Shown here: in pieces, positions 11,214 to 22,615 of the stretch
Position numbering within the stretch: the first letter of the stretch is position 1
Layout: each line of letters begins with the position of its first letter
DNA from: Gnetum montanum
Lineage: Eukaryota; Streptophyta; Gnetopsida; Gnetales; Gnetaceae
Assembly: GCA_015680685.1 (NCBI GenBank)
Contig: MNCI01014907.1
Coordinates: forward strand, 1,351 to 65,350
Direction of reading: 5' to 3'
Length of the DNA stretch: 64,000 bases
Translations under genes and position numbers: made by a program
The notes under the pieces: model-generated
What the model saw: only the letters and a program-made list of their open reading frames with translations
Database searches by the model: none
Told to the model about the DNA's origin: nothing

Positions 11214-13429
11214 GTATGTTCTATTCTTTTTTATAGGATCACAAACGAGTGGCTTGTTCCTTGCTCTGTGAAATATTATAGTAATTTAAAGTTGTCATTT
11301 TCTTAATACTTCTTTTTTCAGGCTAAGCATTTTAGTATGTATATGTATTAAGGTATGTATATGTATAAAGATAGCCTTTTATTGGTAGTCATCGATTCTG
11401 AAATGAAGTAAACTGTCTTTGATTACACAGTTCAGTTTTAGCCATTGCAAAGTTACCCTTTTAAATAAAATATGTTTCATTATATTAGGCCCTTCATTTT
11501 AATTACTCATAATCTTCTTTGCCTTGTCCTAGCAAAATGGGGATAGTTACATGAGTTATCTTTTGCCATTTTCATCAATGAAGAGCTAGATCCTTAATGC
11601 ATTTTAATTACTGGAAGGTTCAATTCTTTTATTAAGTGATAGGTTTTATATTTAAATTTTTTATATAACAAATCTTCTTGCAGGGATCAATCAAAGAAGG
11701 ATGTTGTTGTGCATTGATATTATATGATCTAAAATATCTGTTTGTCAAAACATTCAACATGGGGTTCATTGTTTTCTTCCAAATTTTCATTTGGAAGTTA
11801 AAGGATTGACATGTTATGATGCTTTGATCCTGAAGATGAAATGTTCAAGTTTACATATGAATTATTTTTTCCTTTCAATAAACCCTTAAAATTATATTTT
11901 CCTGGTATTTCTCTCTAGTTTGCTTCACCAAAATCAGCTATCAAAATGATGGGATAAAGGTTATCACAAGGCATGGATTCTATATTTTTTGAACAAAAAT
12001 TATTGTTTTAACCATACACAGAAATATTTATACCAATTCTTAAAATATATACAATAGGCACAACATCAGTCATTTATCATGAGGTAGTTATATGAAAGCC
12101 CTTATTATAAGTGGCTATTCTCTGCGCACGTATAGTGTTCTCTCCACTTTCACATTCATATACAAGCTTCATAGCACTACATACTTGCAATGGAAACAAC
12201 GTTACTCTATTCTTAGGAACATGTCATTGCAAGCTTCAACAATTTCATTCATTTCACATAAAGGGGTATGTGTAAACTATTTGGCTTTAGGCTTGTTTGG
12301 AACCTCAAAGAATGACCATTTAGAAGAATTATTAGGAAGTATAATGATACCTTAAGTGTGATTCGAACTAGAAACCTCTTGCCCACTAATTGCTTTAGCT
12401 AATTATCACTAGCTATTTTTGTTACAATGATCTAACCTCTTGAGCTACCTATCATTGGTTAGGTTTGTTGAGGTAGACCCAAGCTATAAGTAGAGCATGG
12501 ACTAATTGCTCTATGACTTGTAAGAGTCAAATTGGATTTGATACTTTTTTCTGCTGCCCAGGGTCTATCCACACTTGACAAATTAAATGTTCAGTCAAAT
12601 TGGATTTGATAAATTTTTCCAAACGGTCAAAGTCCAAAGTGGTATACCACCATTCATAATAGTCATGGATCTAGCCACAGATTTGCTCGGTAAGGCATTG
12701 ACGCCAATTGTTGAATATTCCATCAAGAGACAAAAACCTGATTTCTTTTTTAGATGGTGTTAGAAAACAAAGATGTTTGTGTGCTACCTGTGATTCATAT
12801 ACATTATGGTCAGATCCTCATGTTGTTAAATCTGTTATGTAGGTTGATGATCATTTGATACCTTCTTCAACCCGCTATTCACTATCAATATGGATTTGGG
12901 TCTCAAAGTTTCGTAAAAGTTTTTGTCTAGAAAATGCACATAACTGTTGGAATTTTCCGCAGCACATTATCCACTAAAATATGCAGAAATTTTTCTTCAT
13001 TGATAGGATTCTGTAGATTTCGGAATAAAGCATCTAAGACTCTCTGGCAGTCTCGTGCAGATATCAGCATAGTAGCTTAAAACCACGTAAATGATGCTGC
13101 AACAGACCAACGTCGGAATTGTTGGTGACTCATTGGTAATCAATTTTTCATTCAGTTTCCAGTTCTCTGGCTTGAAATCATTCAGTTTCCAGTTTTCTTC
13201 TTTGCTTTCATAAGTCCTTGGAGAAACAAAGTCAGAGAAAGTAGGCAATTGTAGGTGGAAATGTAAAAGGTGGTAGGAATAATGTAAAATGATAGTTGAC
13301 TAATTTGCAGCAAATGTTTGTATGAAATCATAAAAATTGCCACCTGTAGCATACATACATATGGATAATGGTGCTAGTAGTTTTAAACATTAACACAGGA
13401 AATGCCCTTTTTTCACTATGACTTTCAAG
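11214..13429. other. Spacer after the MPC1 exon
   Basis: Apart from the possible terminal exon near 11322-11390 and the tRNA-like repeat at 12355-12475, nothing recognisable was found. Frames at 12092-12355 and 12997-13248 have no domain pattern. Confidence 0.45.
12355..12475 (-). repeat. tRNA-like SINE remnant
   Basis: On the minus strand the sequence shows an A-box-like segment (TAGCTCAAGAGGTTAGA) and about 60 bases later a B-box-like GTTCGAATC. This is the internal Pol III promoter layout of tRNA-derived SINEs. No cloverleaf is intact. Confidence 0.45.
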
Positions 13430-14010
13430 CCTTATGGATTATCCTAGTGAACCCATCACTTCATCTAAGTAAGAGAGCAACAAAGGGTAACAACATTCAA
13501 ATGCCTCCATGTGATTAACAAATTCATCCAATAGGACAAACAAATGCTAACACCACTATTAAAATAGTAGTCCTTACTCATGTAGAGTCCAAATCAAAGT
13601 TGACATTCTTCTATAAAAGATAACCAATCTTAGCAGGAAATCCACTATGCAAAGCTCTACTAAACTTAGGTTCAACGTTAAACATCATTTTATAGGAAAT
13701 GTACAAAGCCTATGACCTACCCACACTGAAGAAGAGCAATATCAAGTTAGTGATTATAGATAAGGTTGTTATTATACCACTAAGATAGGTTGATGATGTT
13801 GTGTTCACTATAAGTGGGTGGTCTTATCGTATAGATTTCTTGGTGATTCACATAGGAGGTAACAGGGAAGAATTTTCAATTATTATGGGAAGAGCCTAGT
13901 TGAGTATAATAGATATGAAATTGGACATCAAAGATCTTTCCTTGAAAATTAACATAGAGTAGTTAAAATAAATGAGTTCCATGCATTGTATACATTGATT
14001 CAAGGTGCAA
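13430..14010 (+). pseudogene. Ty3/gypsy protease relic related to E2
   Basis: Conceptual translation gives pieces homologous to the aspartic-protease region of E2 at 38580-38890. The word EMYKA is followed by a Leu-Pro-rich KKSNI segment, then FLVI, FSIIMGRA and DIKDLSL in the same order. Several stops and small indels interrupt it. No LTRs were found next to it, so it is an isolated internal fragment of a family-G-like element. Confidence 0.65.
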
Positions 14011-15491
14011 GTACATGTAGAAAATTTAGAACATTCAAGATACCACCATTTCAATAGCCAAAGTTGTAGGCACTTACAACTTGTAGTAGCAAATATTCCA
14101 TCTCATCTCACTTTCCAAGTTCGTGTCCTTCGTGAATCTTATCATATATAATCTTCATAGATCCAACATAACCATTAAATCCCTCCCAATAAATATGCTT
14201 TTTTGTTTGAAAGTTCCTTAAATCACAAAATCCATTGAATCTCAAAAACTTTGCTTGATCGAATTTGTTAGGTCAAATTTTGGAGCATTTACATTGATAA
14301 TGTTGATGATCTTATTGCCAAATATAAGTTTTATATCCATAATACTATCGCTATGGTGGTATACTTGTACCATCTTATCTTTAACAAATTGATCAAAGAT
14401 GATGCCACTTCCTTGCGTTGATTTTCTTTTTCTAGGTAGAAAAGTTTGTAGCCTTTGTCGAAATCTCAAGCTTTTTCCTTTCTTCATCTTGTTTTTTAGA
14501 GGTAGGCAATGTTGATTTTCCTTATTTTACCATCTAACATGTTTATCATTGGATTTTCTTCTTTATCTATATCTATCCCTAATGTGGAAGCCCTTATCCA
14601 CTTTCCACAACATTTGAGTGCTAATATTGGGAACTGTTTTTGGAGGATACCTTAGCAAGGGTTTCCACATCAGAGATGAATATGAAACTTGGTTAAGTTA
14701 TTTTTATAGTTTGCTTAATTATTTTTTTCATAATGTTCACTATTACAATATGCATTTATCTTGGCTTAGGGGTGTAGTATAGTGATTAGGACACAAATTA
14801 ATCATACAAGCTAAATAACTATAAATCAACATTAGAAAAACAATTCCTAATTTGAACTTTGTTAAAGTTGTTTGGATGCAACACTTCAACATATTACCAA
14901 TATGTCTATATGAAGACTAGAAAATTAAAAACTGAAATTTTATTACATTTATAAACCCTTTGGATCTACTAGATAGTAGGAATGTAAGTGCTATGAGTAT
15001 TGTTGTAATACCCTAATTATATATAATATGCTTACATTACAGAACATTGTTTAAAAAAAAAACATGCGGTTTTCATCCTCAATGCTATTTATATTGCATA
15101 GTTAGTATATTCACTCTTGATAAGCAATTTTAAGATATATGCCTATTTGAATTCTTAGTGATGGAATCCTATTTGTGTTTCTCAAATAAGCAGTTTGGCT
15201 ATAATAATTAGTTAATGACTCTAGATAAGAGTAAGTGATAAGCAAAATGGAATCATCTTATCAAAGGATCCTTGTTTTCCAATTACCTTTAGTTATTAAA
15301 ATAACTCTAATTATGATATCACCAATTCAATTACTAGTCATGCATACAACTTGCAATTCAACTTGTAAGTTCATTCAATGTTAGAAATCCAAACTTGTTA
15401 TTTAGAGTATGCTTATTTTCTTAAATTAATAGATGTTGAATCTAAGAATTTATGAATTACTGAAGATTACTCTTGTACAAGCTCATTTAGT
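14011..15491. other. AT-rich spacer
   Basis: No gene is supportable. The word TAGTATAGTGATTAGGAC near 14775 resembles a SINE A-box, but no B-box follows. Confidence 0.4.
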
Positions 15492-16325
15492 GTTTGTAGA
15501 TTTATCCTTCAACAAGCTTATTGGAATATTACCCAGACTGTTCCCATGAAACTTGACTTCACTAACATTGAATGGGAATCATATTTATGGGTCAATTACT
15601 TGGGATGCCTTATCAAGGCTGGAAAACTTAATAGAACTTGATTTGTCTAGCAAAAGTTCACAGCATGGATTTTTGGATTGGTGGTAGAATTTAAGAAAAT
15701 TCAAAAAAATTCTTTAGGAAACAAGTAGTTGGAAGGCAGAATACCAGCTGAAATTGGGTGGCTTAGCTCTGCTCTGTCTGAGCTTTCAATACCCAATAAC
15801 TACTTGTTAGGCATAATTATGCAAATGGTAACTTGAAAAATCTAAGATGTTTAGTCTTGGATCATAATAATTTGTTAGGTACCATTCTTTCCAACTTAGG
15901 AGAATGTTACATATTAGAGCTTCTAGACTTTTCTTCAAATAAGTTTGAAGGCTCCATCCCATCAGAGGTGGCAAATCTATACAACATTCAATTCTACTGT
16001 AATTTGTCATGCAACGCTTTGCATGGGAGATTGCCAACAGAAATTGGTCACATGATTCATGCGCTAGCAATAGATGTTTTAGCAAAGAATCAACAACATA
16101 GTTTCGGCTTGTCTTGAAGGTTGCAAAACCCTGCAATATCTGAATTTCTCTTTTAATGAGTTTCAAGGATCCATTCAAGGGTCTCTGAGCTAGCTGGGAT
16201 ACCTTGTGTCCATGGACCTTTCCCACAACAATATTTCTAGTCCCATACCCTTTGAACTTGAGAAACTGTAAATGCTTCAAAGCCTCAATCTTTCGTTCAA
16301 TGATCTATATGGGCAAGTTCCAAAA
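15492..16325 (+). pseudogene. LRR receptor-kinase fragment (plus strand)
   Basis: The fragment corresponds to the distal LRRs of the receptor at 19227-22271 (roughly repeats 12-23), in opposite orientation. Recognisable words include LVLDHNNLLGT, LLDFSSNKFEGSIPSEVANL and, at the end, the pre-transmembrane GQVPKGG. It is much more diverged than copies 1 and 2, with several frameshifts and stops, so it is an older duplicate. It ends abruptly at 16325 against a reversed LTR fragment. Confidence 0.85.
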
Positions 16326-16520
16326 GGAGGATATTGCGTAGCCCTCTGCGATATCACGTACATGATATCGCAGGGGATGTGATATCATGGCTGACGTGAT
16401 ATCGCGGCACATGCGATATCGCATCCCATCATACCCCCATGACTAAATAAAAACTCATCCTTGAGTTCCTTACAAAATATTGGGAAGGTATGGGATTCTT
16501 GACTGAATGGAACTAACGGT
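16326..16520 (-). mobile_element. Inverted LTR start plus 3' UTR fragment, family G
   Basis: On the minus strand 16431-16326 is the start of a family-G LTR (TGATGGGATGCGATATCGCA and further GATATC words). 16520-16432 is the purine tract and 3' UTR that normally precedes it. The segment is truncated by LRR sequence on the left and joined to a plus-strand LTR of the same family on the right, an inversion breakpoint. Confidence 0.7.
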
Positions 16521-17265
16521 GCACTACCAAGTGTATAAATAAGAGGCAACTCTTCCTTGTTTCTCCATCTAGATCTAGACTTTAGCGAAACTTTGGCAAT
16601 TTTGCCTCTCCAGAGATAAAATAATTTCCATGTGCTTGCAGTAGGAGCTCGAAAGTGAACGGATCTTTATTTGAGCAAATATTATACCTGAACACAAGTT
16701 TGTGTACATAAATAAACACAAACTTTTGGATAAACCTTGCAGTGCATGGACTAAGCTAATTAGGACTTTGATTATTCTTATTTATCATTTATTGTTTCAA
16801 TGATTTATTAGTTAATTAAATCTTTCTCAACCCTTCTCCTATAGTTAAGTGCATTTAATACAACCGCTTCGAGCATGTGCGTTATGCTTGGTAATCCCAG
16901 TAACAACTAGTGTTTGGTAATCCCAGAAGGTTGCATTGGTTCAGGGTATGAACGGCAAGTGGGAATGGATGATGATGCTAGGTTAATTAAGGCTTAGTTA
17001 GTTAGTTAAATTTAGTTAATTAGTCTCTTCACCCTTTACCTCATTAGCATAGGCAATAAAACAGAAAAGATATAAAAATCACATACCTCAGACTTACTTA
17101 ACCATACAACCGTGACAAATACAAGTAAGTCTGGGAAGACAACGAACGATTAATCTTAAGTGTTCTATAAGGCATGTAGGCACTTAGTCTGCGAAATTCA
17201 ACCGGATCGTGCATGTAACGCTCGTATTCGTATGGTTGAGTGTAGGGGTACCTCGCCACTCATCA
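16521..17265 (+). mobile_element. Family-G LTR lacking its start
   Basis: It matches the LTRs of E2 from just upstream of the TATA element (TATAAATAAGAGGCAACT) through the AATAAA region to the terminal ACTCATCA at 17265. The U3 start is missing, replaced by the inverted segment to the left. Confidence 0.8.
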
Positions 17266-17392
17266 AGTGTGCAATGTATTCTTGTTTATTATTTTCTCAA
17301 CTAACCCTAAGGGTTCGTTCCAATGATGTGAATGATTTCCTATGTTCTAGTTAGCACACAAACAACTAAGTCCTTAGCAATGGTGCCAATGA
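17266..17392 (-). mobile_element. Leader with primer-binding site of a minus-strand family-G element
   Basis: On the minus strand, directly after the LTR end at 17393, comes TTGGCACCATTGCTAAGGAC, a primer-binding site of the TTGGCGCCGTTGCC kind, and then a leader matching 35755-35890 of E2. It is cut at 17266 where the plus-strand LTR ends, which fits insertion of the element bearing that LTR into this leader. Confidence 0.75.
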
Positions 17393-18323
17393 TGAGTGGC
17401 GAGGTACCCCTATGCTCAACCATACGAATACGAGCATTTCACACACGATCCGATCGAATTCCAAGGACTAAGTGCCTATGCGCCTTTTTGGAGCAAGGAC
17501 GGGTTGGTTGATCATTGTCTTCTCAAGCTTACTGGTATCTCACAATTGTATGGTTAAGTAAGCTTGAGGCATATGATTTTTATAGCTTTTATGTTTTTAT
17601 GTCCTGTTGCTAGTAAGGGAGGAGAGAGAGATAACTAAGTGACTAATTTAACTTAACTACTGATTAACTAGGCTTTAACTAATCCTAACACCAGTATCCA
17701 TTTTCACTTGTCGTACACATCCTGAACCAGTGCAACGCTACTAGGATTACCAAACGCTAATCGTTACTAGGTTACCAAGCATTGCACACATGTTCAAAGT
17801 GATCGTACTGAGTGTAATTTAACGATTTTCTTAATTGATCAAAATGAATTACTATGCTAATAACAAAAATATAAAGTGCATAAAATAAAATAAATGTATA
17901 AGAAAATAAAATAAAAGAAATGTGTAAGAAAACAAATCTCAAGTGCTATAAGGATGAATCAAAGAGCTCATCTTTATTGCTATACACAAGGTGTGCTCAG
18001 GTACACAATGCTCGAATAAAGATCTGTCGACACTTAACATCCTACTGCGGGCACTTGGAAAATATTCTAACCTTAAAACAGATTACAAGAGTTTTGCTAC
18101 TTGACTGCTATAAGACTTTTTCTCCCAATTGTGCACGTGGGCATTGTATTTATAGGCTTGGGAGCAACTACTCTAATAATGAGAGCAACCACTCTAATAA
18201 TTAGCATAATTGCTAAAGAAACCACTAGAGTAACCACTTTAATAATTAGAATAACTACTAAAGAAACCGCTAGAGTAACCACTCTAATAATTAGAATAAC
18301 TACTAGAGTAACTGCTCTCATCA
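17393..18323 (-). mobile_element. Family-G 5' LTR, variant U3 (minus)
   Basis: It begins TGATGAGTGGCGAGG on the plus strand and ends CTCTCATCA, so both LTR ends are intact. R/U5 is like the other family-G LTRs, but the U3 end lacks GATATC words and instead has roughly three copies of a 45-bp AT-rich unit (TCTAATAATTAGAATAACTA) at about 18160-18310. It is the 5' LTR of a minus-strand element, since its PBS lies on the left. Confidence 0.85.
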
Positions 18324-18790
18324 AATGCCATGACTTTTATGGCTAAGGAAACACTTGACTAATTATTAATATGATGTTCACTTTTTTAATTGAAATATTT
18401 TTCTTAAAGGTATTTTTATTTTAAGTTTGATTAGCATTAAAGCATATCTAGAAGGCCTGAAAATTTTTAAGTGATCCATAGAGCTTTGGTAAAATTAACG
18501 TTCTTACACATTCTTTGTGTTTAATCTATTTGGTGGATTCTAATAAACAATAAACCATGAATTAATATTAAACACCTAACATTTGGTATTACTTAATCTT
18601 AATGTTGGTTCAATTTCAACTCCTTTAATTTATAATCAATTCCTTAAATTTCAAACACCCTAAATTATTGGGGTAACACTACTTTATAAAGTTGGTTTTA
18701 AGTTTTATGAATGTTTCATGTTGGCTATATGTCCTAGGGTATATATAGTCATCTATCTTCTATACCTATTAATATAAACAAAAGCAACTT
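18324..18790. repeat. Dispersed repeat R, copy 1
   Basis: This matches 25395-25862 over its full length (shared words TTTATTTTAAGTTT, AATAAACAATAAACCATGAA, AACATTTGGTATTACTTA). It starts exactly at the end of the LTR on its left. Identity is unknown; it may be the shared target region of two LTR insertions. Confidence 0.75.
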
Positions 18791-19226
18791 TAGAATAGGA
18801 GATTTTAACTTGTTTGGAAATTGCCCATATTCATAAAGGTTTATTAATAAAAGTTGGCTAAGATTCATAAACCACCACTTTAGAAAATTAGGGCCAACAC
18901 AAACATGCCACACATAGAAAAATTATAGTACTTATTTTATTTACCCAATGAAAAAGTTTGTTTTGTATTTTATTTAATATAAAGTACTCTTCTAATACTT
19001 ACCCTACCATGAAAAAAAATGTTGTACATCTAAGTTATTCTTAAAATACTTAAATTATTAACTATGTTCCAACTAAATATTATGCTGGTTGTTTGTCTTA
19101 AGAATAAGCATAAGAATATTATAGTTGTGTTGAAGAAGACACCGTAGGAACTGAGTGGTGTTAGGTGAGGGACTTTATTGGTGCATGATAGTGGCTTCTT
19201 ATTTAAGATTCTCTTGGAGATGAAAC
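18791..19226. other. Spacer downstream of receptor pseudogene
   Basis: AT-rich sequence with no recognisable feature. It would be the 3' flank of the receptor kinase on the minus strand. Confidence 0.4.
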
Positions 19227-22200
19227 TCAAACACTGATTCTCTTGGAAAGTTCCTCCAAGAAAAGGGAAACAAAGGTCATGTCTGGTCTTTGGTAAGGGT
19301 TTTCACTAGTACAACATAGTGCCATTTTTATAAAGTTAGAAATGCAATTCCACAGTAAAGTATCCTCAATGCATTCCGATGGCAGCTTTTTGTGCAACAC
19401 TTGTTCTAATTTATCAAGGAATGAATCCAGCACCCAACTGTGTAAATTGAAAAACCCATCAGGATTTTCATCAGTTGGGCTTTTACTTGTTGCCATTTCT
19501 AACAAGGTTACTCCATAGCTGTATACATCTCCCTTAGGCGAAACCATTCCCCCTCCTCCATACTCTGCAAATTCATTATCATGTCAAAACCAATCCTAAG
19601 AAAATTCTTAAAATCTAAATTAGTGAATGTGTAACGACTAACCATAAATATCATGTATAAGAGAAACCTCTATTATAGAGGCTTGTAAGGGTAAAGTTTA
19701 GGTAGTGTCAAATAAAGGATGATTTCAGAAAATTCAAATGAAGCCAAAGTACCAGGATGTAAGTAGGTACCTGGAGGAATATAACCAATTGATCCTGCAA
19801 GAGACAAACTGGAAGATAAGGAAGATACAGAATTAGTGCAGAGGAACTTTGCAATACCGAAATCAGCAACATGAGCAACCATATCTTCATCAAACAAGAT
19901 GTTGCTGGGTTTTATGTCACAGTGGATGATTTGAATACTGCTATAATGATGCAGGTATTCTAGCCCATGTGCAATATCCATGGCTATATTCACCACCTCT
20001 CTGAAGGACAGGTATTCATTCTCTCTCTACAGGGCTTTTGCCAAACTTCCTTTGGGCATCAGTGGCATGACCAGGGCTTTGTGTGCACCTTCCGAACAAA
20101 AATCGATAGTTCTTCTTCCAGTTGTCAAATTCACAATTTAACACACCTCTATCCCCTCTATCCTTCAGACTCCTTGTGCAGTAGATTGATACATAGAAAA
20201 CAAGGCAAATTACCAAAACACCAGCGCAGGCAGCAACTGGTGCAACGATTTTTACCTTGGAATCAGTGTGAGTGTTTGCCACGGATGTGCAAGCAGGTAG
20301 CTGTACCCATTCTCCACAGAGCTTCGGATTTCCTAAAAATGATAGCTTGTTAAAATGACGAAATCATGCTCCGTTTGGAACTTCTCCACTTAGATCATTG
20401 AATGAAAGATTAAGGATCTGAAGCATTTGCAATTTCTCAAGGTCAATAGGTATTGAACCAGAAATATTGTTGTGGGAAAGGTCCATGAACACGAGGTTCT
20501 CCAGGTTGCTCAGAGACCTTGAAATTGATTCTTGAAACTCATTAAACGATAAATCCAGTTGTTGCAGCTTGTTGCAGCCTTCAAGAACAGATGGAATGGT
20601 GCCGCTGATTCTGTTTGCTGAAACATTTATGGCTTCAGTGTGAATCATCTTACCAATTTCTGCTGGCAATTTTCCATGCAAGGAATTGTGGGACAAATTG
20701 AAGTAGATTTGAATATTGTAGAGATTTTCCACTTCCGGTGGGATGGAGCCATCGAACTTATTTGAAGAAAGGTCCAGCAGCTCTAATTTATAACATTGTC
20801 CTAAGCTGGGAGGGATCGAACCTGACAAGTTATTATGATCCAAGACTAAACGTCTTAGATTTGTCAGGTTACCAATTGCATCAGGAATTCCCCCCAACAA
20901 GTTATTTTGTATTGAAAGCTCGTACAGAGTAGAGCCAAGCCTCCCAATTTCAGAGGGTATGCTGCCTTGCAATTTGTTATTACCTAGAGAAATTCTTTGA
21001 ATTTTCTTGAATTCTCCCACCGACCCAGAAACACGACCTGTGAGCTTGTTATCAGACAAATCAAGATTTATCAGGTTTTCCAGTTTCCCCAAGGCCTTCC
21101 AAGGAATTGGACCGGATATAAAGTTCCCATTCAAAAGTAGTGTCGACAGGTTGAATGGGAAAACTTCTGGCAACATTCCCTTTAGCTTGTTGGAGGATAG
21201 ATCCAGACCATTTAAGGTGGAGCAATTTGAAAAAGCAGATAAAATAGAAATTGTGGGAGAGCCATCATTTACAAGACGATTGGACATTACCCTGAAAACA
21301 ATCAACGGCAACCTTCCAAACTACAGAGAAATGACTCCTGTCAGCTGATTTTTATCAAATACAAGTGTACGAAGATTGCTGCAGTTCCCTAAAGATGGAG
21401 GAATGCTACCTATCAGGTTGTTTCCTGACAAGTAGAGAACAGATAGGTTTTCCAGTGTGCCCAGCTGAGAAGGAACATAACCTGTAAAAGCATTTTGATG
21501 CATGTTTACATGGCTAAGTCTAGACATGTTGCCAACTGATTCAGGAATATCACCAGCCAATTGAGGATTTTCAAAAACATACAGAAACATAAGATTCTTT
21601 AGCTTGCAGATTTCTTGTGGTAATGTGCCGGTTATGGGTGTCCGATAAATGTACAACTGTTCCAGAGAAGAGATGTTTCCTATGGAAGAGGGAATTGAAC
21701 CAGAGAGATTGTTTGTCTGGAGGGTGAGTATCTGAAGACTGAACATGTGGCCAATGTTGTGAGGAATGCTACCATGCAAGTTATTCTGTGCAATGGACAG
21801 TATTTGCAACTGTGTAAGGTTTGTAAATGTGTCAGGAATGGTACCCTGGAGCCTATTTTCACATAGATACAAAGTTTGCAGGTTTTTCAAGGTGCCCAGC
21901 TAGGGAGGAATTGTAGCATGAAATGAATTATTGCAAAGATCTAGGTACGTGAGATAAGATAAATTGCCGAGGGATGGAGATATTGTACCTTGGATTTGCA
22001 TGCTGTAAAGATCAAGCTTCACCACTCTGCCAGCTGAATTACATTCAACATTACTCCAGTTGCAATAGTGTATGGAGTTAGGATGCCAATTAACCAAAGC
22101 TCCATTAGGATCAGACTCCACCATTTTCTTGAATATAAGCAAGCTTTCGACGTCTTGTTCATGCAATAATTTTGGAGAGTGAAAACTGCCATTCATCATG

Positions 22201-22271
22201 CAAATGGCAAACAAAACTAGATGCCATAATACAGCACTTCTACGCAGCATGTTTGCTATTGGGATCTCCAA
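19227..22271 (-). pseudogene. LRR receptor-like kinase, non-RD class, longest copy
   Basis: This is a plasma-membrane receptor kinase relic of the plant LRR class that includes immune receptors such as FLS2, EFR and Xa21 (family knowledge). In order it has a signal peptide (MLRRSAVLWHLVLFAICMM), an LRR N-cap (HYCNWSNVEC), 23 LRRs, a C-cap ending about 20290, a membrane span (KIVAPVAACAGVLVICLVFY), and a kinase C-lobe with HCD in place of HRD, DFG, and PPE across an intron. Defects: TAG at 21900-21902 and 21321-21323 (sister copy reads CAG), TGA at 20364-20366, TAG at 20027-20029, a frame change near 20080-20100, and loss of the kinase N-lobe. The glycine loop and ATP-binding Lys region are absent between FLFGR and KALVMPLMPKG. 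The C-terminal exon runs to the stop at 19227. It cannot make an active kinase. Confidence 0.93.
19565..19770 (-). other. Intron in the receptor-kinase C-lobe
   Basis: Donor CCAG|GTACCT at 19770 and acceptor TTTGCAG|AGTATGG at 19565 leave a phase-1 junction inside the Glu of the APE-like motif (PPE). Splicing joins the two kinase halves in frame. An intron before the activation-segment Glu is usual in this receptor class. Confidence 0.85.
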
Positions 22272-22615
22272 CTTAACCTAAACGTTGCAGAGTGTTTGGC
22301 GTCACTGGCTTGGAATGCTGAATTTAAAGACTCTCAAGGGAAAGTTCATGTTGTGAAGATTTTTTTGGATCTGCCTAGCCTTCGGAAAACCCAGAGATCT
22401 GCCCCTGCTCAGCAGGCCCCTCTTTCCTCCGTCCCTCATTCTCACTGAAAACGCAGAAAACCTGTCCCAGCCAAAAACTCAAAAACAAAAAATAAAAAAT
22501 AAAAAAAATTGTTCTGCTTTATGTATATTTGGAAGTACAATAGACCAAACTTAGAGAAAATAGACAACTTGTTGAAAAGCCCACTGCCCTTGAACAACCA
22601 ACAACCGACTAATCC
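22272..22615. other. 5' flank of receptor pseudogene
   Basis: The first 85 bases match the 5' flank of copy 1 (1044-1183). The rest is unique here. It ends with the target site ACAACCGACTAATCC of the LINE insertion. Confidence 0.6.

Noticed and set aside
15807-16280. 157-codon minus-strand frame
   Set aside because: Antisense shadow of the plus-strand LRR pseudogene, which has recognisable repeats.
17160-18323. LTR-leader-LTR inverted structure as a self-integration product of one element
   Set aside because: The two LTRs differ strongly, especially in U3, so they come from different insertions; nested insertion is simpler.
18097-18346. Overlapping frames on both strands with repeated Ile/Thr/Val
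   Set aside because: Produced by the 45-bp AT-rich repeats of an LTR U3, a multiple of three in length.
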